From Plasmodium relictum (Eukaryota > Apicomplexa > Aconoidasida > Haemosporida > Plasmodiidae), in NCBI RefSeq assembly GCF_900005765.1, contig NW_021628704.1, positions 1 to 35,002 on the forward strand: a DNA stretch of 35,002 bases, in the 5' to 3' direction. Shown here in pieces: positions 22,499-33,232 of the stretch (within the stretch, counting starts at the first letter, position 1; each line of letters begins with the position of its first letter). Under the pieces are notes generated by a model that was not told where the DNA came from, made no database searches, and saw only the letters and a program-made list of their open reading frames with translations. A program made the translations under genes and the position numbers.

Positions 22499-22910
22499 AA
22501 TTAATAAGGGATATTATTAACCTTTTGTGAATTATTAATAAAAAAATAAATGAAGTAAAAATATAAGTTAATGTAATTTTTGAAGTATTTTGGGCAACTT
22601 CAAAAATTGTATAGATAAAAAATTTTACTTTTTTTTTAGTTGGGGCATTATTTTTGTTATATTCAATTTTATTTTATTTTTTTTTTTTAATATTTAGTGG
22701 AGAATTAATTTTTATTTAAAAAAATATAAACTTTTGATAAAAATTATAGTTTTTAGGAAATCTTATTGTTATAAAAGAATATTTCATTAATAAAGAAGTG
22801 ATTTTATAAGTCGATCCTACGAAGCTTTAATATAAATAAGAATTTTTATTAAATTTTATATACTCCATATAAATCAGTGTATTAATAATAAAATATTAAG
22901 TTAATATATT
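22499..22910. repeat. Decayed right terminal repeat with inner palindrome
   Basis: AATTAATAAGGGATATTATTAACC (22499-22522) is the inner palindrome in right-end orientation, like 32596-32619. The following ~380 bases vaguely follow the right-repeat order, with an AATAAGAATTTTTATTAAATTT block near 22835. No integrase sequence is recognisable to its left. It is a solo or eroded end, abutting element C. Confidence 0.3.
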
Positions 22911-22933
22911 TTGAGTTAATTATAAATACCACA

Positions 22934-23510
22934 TAGATTAATTGTGATTTCTAAGACTATGTTAAAATACTGAACAAGCATATTAAAAAAGAGCATGCAT
23001 AATGATCTTTACTAATTTTAATTGTAAAATTGTATTGATACCAAAATAGTACAAACTTTATATGCATATTTTATATAATTGAGAAATTATTGTTCTTGAG
23101 GTATTTATTTAATAAAAGTACATCTTTATTTTTATTAAAAATATATATCCTCGTTAAAACTATTGATTGCATGCAATGATCTTTTAAAATAAAATAAAAT
23201 AATAAATTTTAATTATAGTTAACAATCTCTATAAAAGAAAAAAAAGGAAAAAAAAATTAAACATTAATAAAAACAAAATACCTTTTTTCTTTTTAATTTC
23301 GAATTTAATTTTTATTGTTTAAAAATTAATTCAATTTAACAATAAAAATTTTACAAAAATATTTTATTCAAATATTTCTTTCTTATGTATCAAAAAAAAT
23401 ATATCTTTTCCTTTTTTTTAAGACTAGAGAATGAATATTTGATTCTCTATTTTCCGTACGAACAACTATTGTATTACAAAGAGTTAATAATATATTTAAC
23501 CATTTACTAA
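22934..23510 (+). repeat. Left terminal inverted repeat of C
   Basis: It runs from a weakened outer end (TAGATTAATTG) through GAGCATGCATAATGATCTTT and the TATCCTCGTTAAAACTATTG block to TATTTTCCGTACGAAC, ending at GAGTTAATAATATATTTAACC. The outer tip is the least certain part. Confidence 0.55.
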
Positions 23511-23514
23511 AAAA

Positions 23515-24335
23515 TTATAAAAAAAATTATATCATTCCAGCAAATATTATCATCAAGAAAATAGTATTAATGAAAATTTTCAAAAATCTTGATTATATAC
23601 TTAAAATCATATATAAAGAATCAGATATACACTTTGAAGAAATAGTATAAAAACTCAGTGTTAATAATATAACAATATACCACATGATACCATAGGAGAA
23701 ATACCATATTTTTCTATGTTTGGAATGAATTATATATGTCCTAGTTTTTCAAAGTTAGTACCTGAAACTACTTCAGAAATAGAAGTGATTCTTTTAAATT
23801 ATATATGGAAACAAGTAAATGAAGATTTAAAATAGACTCAAAAGGAAATGAACAGTTACAACTACAGATATTAATATTTGATATATTATTTTTTATGAAT
23901 TTTCTGAATATGAAAGGAATAAAATGAAACATTATAGTGCAATTATATAATATAAACAACATTTATCCTTCCCTCATATATTAACTAAAATCGAAGATGG
24001 AAATTTTAAATTAATACCTATTTATTATATATATAAAAAAAATACAAATTCCTCTAACAAATATTAAATTGTTAGGTAATAAAACTAAAGAGATATACTA
24101 AGTACAATTGAAGAATCTTGTACAGGTGACCAATAAGCATAAAAGGAAATAAAAATCTATGAAGGCATTGAAACTTAAAGATGGTTTTGACATTTATGGA
24201 GGAAGCAATATATTACATTATGAAAATATTAATAGTAAGAATAGAAAGACTAATGATGAAATATAGAAGAGACTTGAATTATTAGAACAAGTTAAAGAAA
24301 ATAATATTAAGTGGTCTCATTGCTTCCCCTAGGCG
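23515..24335 (+). pseudogene. Integrase 3' fragment of copy C
   Basis: It begins just upstream of the catalytic-Glu region (YHQENSINEN, equivalent to YPQGNSINES in A) and continues with the SMFGMNYICPSFSKLVPE stretch. It is older than the A/B copies: several stops and frameshifts (for example TAA at 23647). Importantly, after VILL the frame stays open through NYIWKQVNED, where A and B have lost a base and have TGA for the Trp. Past the integrase it keeps a further ~90 codons (VQLKNLVQVTNKHKRK, LKLKDGFDIY, KRLELLEQVKENNIKWSHCF), also found in B, up to the right repeat. Confidence 0.7.
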
Positions 24336-24341
24336 ATGGAG

Positions 24342-24935
24342 TATAATTAACAAAAGATATTATTAACTTTCTATGAAGCAATAATTAATAATTTATACGG
24401 AAAATAAAAAAACTATGTGCATTCTTTAGTTAAGAAAAAAAAAAAAAAGAGGAATTATTATTTTTTATATTTTTGTACTTTTTTTTTTTATTTATGAGTA
24501 AATAAATTGACGTGCAATAATTGGTCAAGTTTAATTAATCTTTAAATAATAAAAAAAATTGAATTCGTCGGAGTCTTAAAAGAAAAACAAAAGGATTTTT
24601 TTTTTATTAGTATTTAATTTTTACATATTTTTGAAATAATGTTAATAATATAATTTAATTTTGTTAGTTTGTTTTAAAAATTTACTTTATATATAATTAA
24701 TAGTTTTAATGAGGATTTTAATTTTTATTAAAAATAAGGATAATTTTTATTACAGTAATTAAATTCCTCTAAAATTATGAATGGTTATGTAAATTATATG
24801 TATTAAGTTTACTCACTTGTGGTATTAATATATTTTTATCATAATTAAAATAAATAGAGACATTTCTATTTGCTCTTTATTAATTTGTTTATTCAATACT
24901 TCAACAAAGCCATGGGACAGCCTATTAATAAATCA
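24342..24935 (-). repeat. Right terminal inverted repeat of C
   Basis: Inner edge AATTAACAAAAGATATTATTAACTT (about 24345-24369), then TATACGGAAAATAAAA, the TTTTAATGAGGATTTTAA block, and the outer tip TTTGTTTATTCAATACTTC...ATTAATAAATCA ending at 24935. It matches 12750-13087 and 32905-33232 in the same orientation. Confidence 0.6.
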
Positions 24936-27664
24936 ATACTTTAGAAAAGAATATAAACTCTTTTCTTATAATAATACAAACATTATTTTAAAAATAAAAT
25001 AAATCTAAGGAATGAACTTAATTCTTATTAATTTTTTTCTGAAGTATAATAAACTTTAAGTAATAAAAAGTGAATTTTAATATCACAATAAAATTTGAAG
25101 CAAATATATAAAGTATATGTAATATTAAAAAAAGAAACAAAAAAAAAAGTCATATTATAAGTAGTTATATATTAGAATGTTAACTAGAAATGAGATATAA
25201 TATAATGAAAATAACTTATCATTTTAACAAAATAACAACAAAAATAAAAATATCTTCTATTTAAACTATCTATTTTACTTAATAAAAAGTATCGAATAAT
25301 TATATAAAATAACTTATTTATATATTATTTATTCTTTACAATACATATCTTAAATATAATTTATCATGAACTTATTATTTACTATTTAAACAAAACAATC
25401 AAATTAAATATAAAGAATAAGTCTACATTTTATCTATTTCTTTTTTTTTTCTAAAAAATTTAAAATATAAAATCACATTCGTAAATGAATAAATGAAAAT
25501 TTACATTTCGATGTTAATTAGGATGTTTGTTAAACTAATGATAACTTTTCATTCTGTGATGAATTATAAATTTTTCCTATGTCAAAAAATTTTTAAGGAA
25601 AAATAAAACACCTTATTATATTATTTGATCAAAACTTATTCTATGCATTTATATACCTTAATAAAAAAAAAATTTTAACTTATTATTCATGCATAGTACC
25701 TTAATTATTAATTTGTCTAAAATTAGTCATAATTTAATTATTATATTGTATATTTTAAGTAAATAAATATATAAAAAAATCACTTTATTTAAATTATATC
25801 ATTATGTAATTTTTTTGAGTAAAATGCATATTACTTATATTTCAGAAGAATTAAAATATAATCCACATGTATTCCCTTTAAATTATTAACATTGAAAAAA
25901 TTATATATCAATATGATAATTTATTAAAAAAAATGAGATTAATACAATATATTTTTTTTAAATTATTTTTAAAGCAAAGTATTGGTTAAGTATAATAAAT
26001 TTTTTATAAATTATACAGAAGATTTAATTATTAATTTAATTTTGAAAAATGTCACTTCTTAATATAATATAAATTATTTCTACTTTTTTTTTAGTTGAAA
26101 TATACATATGTCTTTTATAATTTTGAAAAATTAAATTATTTTGAAAATTAAAATATTTGTCAATAGACAAATCTCATATATAAATTTATATTTAAAATAT
26201 TTAAATTATTTATTTTTGATAATTAACTATTAATAAAAAAATTATTTTAAATAAAAAAAATAGTTAAGTATAAAGACTTAAATTTTTATTTGAACTTCAA
26301 TATTACAATATATTTGAAAAAATGTATTAAAAAATTCTAAAATCTTAATATTATTATATATTTACGTTTATATAAAGACATATTTATATTATCTTAATTT
26401 CATTTGTAATTTAAGTTTTCTATATTTTAGTAATAAAAATTTTATAATAAAAATATATATAATCATCTACATATATTACTATTTAAATTGACGATAATAT
26501 TATAAATTAAAAGTTTTTAATTTTTTTTTCCCGTTCCCTAAAACATCATATTATTTAAAATAATTACTATTATATTTTTTGAGTTTGTATGAATAATATA
26601 ATTTTTCGTAAAGTTACTTCGATTATTTAAAATGTTCCCAGCTTTATGTAAGTATTTCAATATTTTTTTATGATTATTTTTATTATTAAAGTTATTTTTA
26701 TAATTAATTTAAAGTATTAAAATAATAATTCAAAAAAATATTAACTTCAATTCTACTAATATAAATAATAGAAGAAAAAGAATTGTTCAAAAAATTACAA
26801 TTCATAGTATATTTTTAATTTATATTAACCTCTTAAATTATATTTAAAAAAGTAAAAAATATGCTGTTAACTTCCTATTAATTCTATAAAATAGTAACTT
26901 TAAAATATTTATTTTTATTAGAAAAAATAAAAAAAAAGTAAGAATTATTTTAGTATTTAAAAAGAAAAAAAAAAGATAGATATTTTACTATATAAATTTA
27001 AAAATATATATATAAATAAATATATATTGACTATAATTTTTTTTTCTTTTTTTATGTGTAAAATTTTTAATTGTAATTATTTTTATACTTAAAAGGAAAC
27101 AATTATTTATAATTTTCCAATTGAATACATACCATGCCTTTGTAAAAATTGCAGAATCATGAAAATTTTAAATATTGAATATTTGTAATTTTGTCCTAAT
27201 ATAGTTTATGAATATGATGATTTTGTATTAAAAAAATTATTATCACTCAATTTTCTTTATAAAATAAGCAGAAACATACAACTATTTTACATCCTACTAG
27301 TATAATGTAAATGATATAAGTTCGATATATTCATAAATGCTGTTTCATAAGTTATTCAATCATATTCTTTTGTTACTTATATATATATATGAAAACATAT
27401 ATTTTTATATCTAATTATAATAAAAAATTTTGTTTTATATTATTATAACTTCGAATTTTTTGTTTTAATGTTGTACATATGGTTACACTTTAATATTTTT
27501 TATCTGATAATATCTGTATATTTTCCTAAAAACATTTACATATTATAATTTATACTTAGATGGTTCTAGTTATGAAGATTATTTATAAATTAAAAAAAAA
27601 ATTCAGAATATTGCTTTAAACTCATATATACATATTATGCATTTAAATATTCACTTTAAAATCA
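24936..27664. other. AT-rich spacer, no gene seen
   Basis: Stop-rich in all frames, with long A/T runs. I found no family termini, RNA gene or coding composition. Confidence 0.45.
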
Positions 27665-28426
27665 TTAATTTAAAAAAAATAATTTAAAATTCACATTGTC
27701 AATCAAAGGTTCTAATTCTTCTTTTGAAAGTATTATCCCTTTACTTGTTGCAGCACTTTTAATAGTGTCACTCACAAACTTATAAGGAAACGAAGTGAAA
27801 ATTTTTTTTTCTTCACTTAAATTATTAAAAAAATGTTCCAATTCATTGAGCGCTTCATTTTCAATACTGAGCATTACGTCTTTATTACGATTATTATTTA
27901 AAAACAAATCAAATTTATCCTTGAGACCTGAATTGATATGATTAATTATGTTGTCCACTTCATATTTGCTAATTGAAATATTTTCTTTTTCTGCTAGTTC
28001 TTTAATCATTTCTCTAAAATAATTTTTATCTTTAATCATATTTAATTTTTCATCATAACTCATATCACTAAACTGTTTCGTAGCTAAATTAAATACCATT
28101 TTCTTAAAACTTTCCTTACTAGAATGTTTATTTCCTTCTTCTCCGTATTTTTTTCTATTTAGAGGAACATCGGTACGTGAATTTCTTTTTTTTGAATTTT
28201 TCTTATAAATGATAAGTCCTACTCCCGTGGCTACTGCAATTGCTACTAAACCTACACCTAAACATGCGGCAATTATTTTATTTTTTTTTTTTTTATTCAT
28301 TTTATCGCTAGATTTCTCTAAAGCTCTGAACTTTTCCAGTAAATTTTTTTCTACAGATAAACATGTTTTTAATAAATTCGTAATTGACAAAAGAACAAGA
28401 ACAATAAATATATTTGAAATTTTCAT
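27665..28426 (-). CDS. ETRAMP-family protein with duplicated UIS3-like C-terminal domain (253 aa)
   Basis: I choose the ATG at 28426 (MKISNIF) over the in-frame ATG at 28489, because it puts the signal peptide (1-24) at the N-terminus as in the paralogue at 21234. A Lys patch and KKKKNKIIAA (45-54) lead into a membrane span (about 51-74). Then come a basic stretch and a helical domain of about 170 residues. Residues 119-165 and 200-246 align without gaps at an offset of 81 (F119/F200, S123/S204, K127/K208, I141-K/I222-K, S153-K/S234-K): an internal duplication. The first copy, with NISISKYE, resembles the soluble domain of the ETRAMP UIS3, a vacuole-membrane protein of pre-erythrocytic stages (family knowledge). 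The last residues (NFKLFFLN) are low-complexity, and a further exon cannot be excluded. Confidence 0.8.
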   Translation of the reverse strand: MKISNIFIVLVLLSITNLLKTCLSVEKNLLEKFRALEKSSDKMNKKKKNKIIAACLGVGLVAIAVATGVGLIIYKKNSKKRNSRTDVPLNRKKYGEEGNKHSSKESFKKMVFNLATKQFSDMSYDEKLNMIKDKNYFREMIKELAEKENISISKYEVDNIINHINSGLKDKFDLFLNNNRNKDVMLSIENEALNELEHFFNNLSEEKKIFTSFPYKFVSDTIKSAATSKGIILSKEELEPLIDNVNFKLFFLN

Positions 28427-30910
28427 TTTTTGAAAAAATAATTTAACTTTATTATTATTAATTTTAATAGAATAAAATAAATTATACAATAAAATAAAAT
28501 GTTTTATTTATTATGAATAAAAACATTTGTAAAAATATAATAGATTTCTAATGATTGTTAAATTTTCTCTTTTTTTTTGTTTAACATTTTTTTTAACCAC
28601 ATGCAATATAAAGAATGTATGCCAATATATAATCTCAAAGGAATATTTGATAAGCAATATCTTTAAAATTAAGTTAAAACATTACGTAAAATAATTGCTT
28701 TATTATATCATTTTTTAAAAAATTTTTTTATATAAAAATATGAATAGAAAATTGCAATTAAAAATTAAAGTACTACTTTGATTTTATTTTTAATATTGAA
28801 TTTATTATATAGGATCAAATTTATGAATTTTTGTTATACTTTTTATTTCGTTTCTTTTTTTTTTTTTAATAGAAGTCACTATTGCAACAGTAACTTTAAA
28901 TAAAATTAAATCATAAAATATATATTTTTGTCTTCATTAATATTTATTCAATCAATTTTAAATAACATAAACTATTTTTACGGAATTTATCTGAGCATAA
29001 TGAAATATTTAAAGTAAACATACATTGAATCAAACAAAAACATATATTACAGATTTTTGAATTAAATTAAACCTATTATTCATAAATTCAATTACAGTTC
29101 ATTTTTACAATAAAAAAATTGCATATCTCTATTTTTATAATTTTTTCTAACAATGCAAATAATTCATTATGTAATTTCAGCAATTTGTTAAATAATAAAT
29201 TATTCCAATATGTACGAAGCTAAAATAGATAAATTATGTAATAAAAATTTTTTTTTTATTAAAAAAAAAATGTTGAAACGTTTCATCGTTAACTATATTA
29301 TCTTTTTTATGCCAAGCAATCTTTGCTATTAGAAAAAAAAAAAAAATTCCTATATTATTTATTCAAATTTTTTATATTTAATATATTCTCAAAATATGAA
29401 TATATTTGAATTTTTGTTTATTCATTTTTATTTTTATTTTTTTTTTTTCTTCCGTTTTTAATAATTATATTTACGATTATTCATAAAATTAAATAATTCA
29501 GTGAATTGAAGATTCATAATTTGCTTAAATTTTAAAGATATTCTTTTGTAATTTTTTTTTAATTGAAAAATTTATATGTAAAACTATTATTAAAATTAAA
29601 TTTTTAATTTTTTCATGATTAATTGTTTTTTACTTCAAAATTGTTATTTTTATTTTCGAATCTCTAAATTTATATTTGCTTAAATGTGACAAATTAATAA
29701 AAAAAATTTAAAAAAAAAAAGATTCTAAATAGTAATGAATATACATTTATATGAAAAAAAAATAATATTTACATGAATTAACAGATTTTTTTTATATGTT
29801 GTGATTTAATTATTTATAAATATTTCTCTGATATATTAAATAATGTTCCCTTATTGTACTATACATATTACTAGAATTATTTACATAATATATGTTTTAA
29901 TTTATTTCTTATAACTTAATTTTTATTATATAGTTTCTATTTTTAGTCTCTTGGAAACTATAGTAAAAATAAATTTAATTTTATCGTTTATATATTTTCT
30001 AACTTACCCTTTTTAATATTTGTTTTTTTATTAAAATTATCATAAGAACATGCCTATTGTATTATCATCCTTATTTTTGTTTTTATTTTTTTATTTTATT
30101 TTTACTTCTTAAAATTTTAGGTTGTAATTTATTGCGTTTATCCTTGTATGCAAAACATCTAACTAAATATGTTAGTCTTCTATATTTCATAAAACTATTT
30201 AAATTTTCAAAGATGCTTCTATATTTCTTTAAAAAATCTATATTCTAAAGAATTCGTATTAATCTAGTAAATTTTAATCATTTAAAAAAAAGTAAAATAA
30301 AATCCATTATAATTAAACTGTTAAAATATTTCAATAATAAATATTATGATAATTTTTAAATAAGAATAATTATTAGGAAATAATGTTTATAAAAAATTGG
30401 AATTAGTGGAATTATATAACAAAAAAAAAAAAAAAAAAAATAAGCAAAATAAGAAAGTATATGGACAAAAACAGATACTTTCATGAAATATATTTACACT
30501 TTTATAGCATTTTTTTTTTTTGTATTAATTATTACATTCTTCTTCAACTTCATTATTAGAAGTTAATATACATATCATATACTTTTATATCAAATATGAA
30601 AGTTAAATTATTGTTTAATAATTATAATGGTGCATGCTTTATCAAATATATTTAATATAAAATAAACAATTTGCATAATATAAAAACAAATACATTTTAT
30701 AAGAATATTTTATTCGAATATTTTTACTCTCCAAGTTAAGGTAATTCATAAAAAAAATAAATCTTTAATCTCAAATTCATTAACTTAATAATTGAAAATA
30801 AATTTAAGATATCTCACAAAACAATATAATATAAAAAAAACAAATTCTCTAAAAAAAAAGAATTTTTTTTTAGTAATGTCTTTGTTTCCATTTAACCATT
30901 CCTAGTTACG
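28427..30910. other. AT-rich spacer upstream of the 27665 gene, no supported gene
   Basis: It presumably includes the promoter of the minus-strand gene. A plus-strand open stretch at about 30018-30248 is hydrophobic, lacks an ATG in its own frame, and has a separate short ATG frame (30050, MPIVLSSLFLFLFFYFIFTS) plus an ATTTTAG at 30120. It could be a broken signal-peptide gene, but no working splice joins the pieces. A run of about 20 A lies at 30421-30440. Confidence 0.35.
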
Positions 30911-31560
30911 TAATTTATTAATTGAATTTTTAATGGCTTCCAGAAAGCATTAAATAAACAAATTATTAAAAAGTATATGTATAGTGATTTCTAATTAATT
31001 TATTACTTAGAAATTAACTATTAAAAGAAAATATATGTATATTATATGGAATTAAAATCCTTGTTATAAAATAATTGCTTTATCTAATGTAACATTTGAG
31101 ACTTAATAATAAAATATATTTTTAACTCTACATATTTTATAATTCTTTTAAATCTTAATTATTAAATAAATGTTTTATATAAAAAAAATAAAATTCTTAA
31201 AAAACATAATGTAAAATGTGCCAATGATAATAATGAAAAAAAGTCACTAAAAAAAGAACAATTAAGATTTATCAAACATCATTAATTTACTAAAACACCC
31301 CACACCTTTTTCTTTTTTATTATATATTTTAAAAAAAAAAATTTTCTTTTAAAATATATAATAAAAAAAATTCTTGAAACAAAAATAATTCCCCCTAAAA
31401 CACAAAATTTTAATATACTCTAATAAAAATGGTATCTTAAAAAAAAAATATATATATATATTTTATTAATTTTCTAGCATTCGTAATTAAACATCTAGCT
31501 ATTTTTTATTTGTTTTATTAGATATTCAGAAATATCTATAATACTATTTATTGATCATGC
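30911..31560 (-). repeat. Repeat at the integrase-3' side of B
   Basis: The outer 80 bases are clear (TTATTAATTG, AAGCATTAAATAAACAAATT, TATAGTGATTTCTAATTAAT). The TTGCTTTATCTAATGTAACATTTGAGAC segment at about 31075 resembles 11819-11851 in element G. The inner part is eroded and its limit is approximate. Confidence 0.45.
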
Positions 31561-31599
31561 TTTACCACTAGGGAAAAGTAATGATATTACCTTATTTTT

Positions 31600-32590
31600 T
31601 GTTTTTTAGCTTCTTTTATAATATAAAACCCTATTTGCATATCTTCATTTGCTTTATTATTATTACTCGTATGTTGAAACATTAATTTTTCTATAAATTT
31701 CAAAATAATTTTTAAGTTTTAATTCATATATCAGATTAATCCTTTTTTTATGTTTCTCTTTTACTTGAATTAAAATTTTCAACTGAATTTTATATGCCTC
31801 TTTTTCTATTGACCAAAAGTTTAATCTTTGTAAATGGAATTTGAATTTTTTCATCTCTATAATAGATAAGTATTACTTTTAAATTTCCATATTCAATTTT
31901 TTTTACTTGGTGAGAGGGGGTGGGGAAATAGGGTTTATATGGATTATTTCCACTGTAATATTTCATTTGATTTCCTTCATATTCTGATAATTCATATGAA
32001 ATAATACAACTTGCATTAATATTCTTCGAAGTAACTATTATATTTTCTTTGAGTCTATTTGAATGCTTATTCACTTGTTTTCATCTATCACTTAAAGAAT
32101 TTTCATTTCAAAAATAATTTCAGGTAATAACTTTGAAAAATTAAGACATATATAATCCATTCCAAACATAGGAAAATGAAGTGTTTTTCCTGAAGCTCCA
32201 TGAGGTGTATTATTGTAAATGAATACTGTATTTTGAACTATTTCTTCAAAATGTGCATCTTTTTCTTCATATATAATTTTAAGTAAATAATCAAGACTTT
32301 TATGAGAACTTTCATTAATACCATTTCCTTTAGGATAATGAGCATTAGTATGATATATTTTTGCTTTTAATTCCTTGGTGACATATTCTTGAAACTTTTG
32401 ATTCATATAAATAAAACAACTATATGTTAAAATACTTCATGGAAATCCAAATACAGGGACTCAGATGCCTTTTATTATAAAAATTGTGTCATCAAAAGTA
32501 TTCGTCCTTTTAACAACGCTAGTTAACATGAAACATGAATAATGATATGCTGCTACTTGCATAAAATATGCTTCTCCTTTTAATTCTCTA
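31600..32590 (-). pseudogene. Integrase 3' part and C-terminal tail of copy B
   Basis: The coding piece 32406-32092 differs from copy A by four residues in 104 and about seven bases in 315. The second piece 32074-31790 is similarly close. It carries the same TYSC in place of T-D-N-G, the same TGA codons, the same lost base and the same TGA-for-Trp as A; 32041-32100 is identical to A over 60 bases. Around 31800 another frameshift moves into the tail frame (KEAYKIQLKILIQVKEKHKK ... ELKLKNYFEIY), which aligns with the tail of copy C. Non-functional. Confidence 0.8.
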
Positions 32591-32595
32591 TACTT

Positions 32596-33232
32596 GGTTA
32601 GTAAAATATATTATTAACCTTTTTTAATATAATAGTTACTTGTTAATACACAAAATAAAAAGTTCTTCATACATTTAGTTTAAAAAAAAAATATAAAATT
32701 TTTTTTTTTTTTTTTTGCATTTGTGTTCATTTTGTTAAATTTATTTTTATTCATTAAAAAAAAAAAAGAAATATATTTTTTTTTTTACGGATTAGATGCT
32801 AGTTTTTTAAATGTTTTTATAAAATTTTTGTTGTCAAAACAAATTAATTTCTAAGCAATAAAAATTAAATTAGAAATTGAAAAGAAGAAAAAAAAGTATC
32901 ATCCTTTATTTTTATTAATATTTAATATTTACATATTTTTAAAATACTATTAATAACTATATATTTATATGTTTTTATATATTATTTTACATAATAATTT
33001 TGAGGAGGATTTAATTTCTTAGAAAAAATAAAGATGTATTTTTATTGAAACGACTAAATAACTATGAAACAATAATTTCTCAGTTATATAAATTTTATGT
33101 ATAAAATTTACATATTAGTGGATTAGATAGATTCTTTTACAATAAATAAAATCAGTAGATATATCTCTATATTCTCTTTATTAATTTTTTTGTTCAATAC
33201 TTTAGCAAAGTTATTGTTTAATTAATAAATCA
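32596..33232 (+). repeat. Repeat at the integrase-5' side of B
   Basis: The inner edge GGTTAGTAA-AATATA-TTATTAACC (32596-32619; one arm mismatch) lies only a few bases from where integrase text begins. It then runs through TTATTTTTATTAATATTTAATATTTACATATTTTT (about 32907-32942) and TTTTGAGGAGGATTTAATTTC to the tip ending at 33232. It matches 24580-24935 and 12750-13087. Confidence 0.55.

Larger units (their letters stand above)
22934..24935 (+). mobile_element. Mini-element C: integrase remnant between long inverted repeats
   Basis: About 2.0 kb. The left repeat 22934-23510 and right repeat 24342-24935 are reverse complements of one another along their whole length, with gaps. Paired landmarks are AATAAAGAG-type blocks, GATACCA/TAATACCAC, TCCTCGTTAAAACTATTGATT against AATCCTCATTAAAACTATTAATT, TTTTCCGTA, and the inner GTTAATAATAT palindrome. 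Between them lies only the 3' part of the integrase. This copy shows most clearly that the family's ends are inverted, not direct. Confidence 0.65.
30911..33232 (-). mobile_element. Mini-element B: integrase remnant between inverted repeats (minus strand)
   Basis: About 2.3 kb. The tip TAATTTATTAATTG at 30911 and the tip AATTAATAAATCA ending at 33232 are inverted copies, with the following ~80 bases also corresponding (AAAGCATTAAATAAACAAATT against AATTTTTTTGTTCAATACTTT). In coding orientation it reads repeat, palindrome, integrase 3' part, post-integrase coding tail, repeat: the same plan as C, with a different internal deletion point. Confidence 0.6.

Noticed and set aside
23768-23962. Minus-strand 64-codon open frame
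   Set aside because: It is antisense to the integrase remnant of copy C.
28209-28433. Plus-strand 74-codon open frame
   Set aside because: It is antisense to the signal, Lys-patch and membrane region of the 27665-28426 gene.
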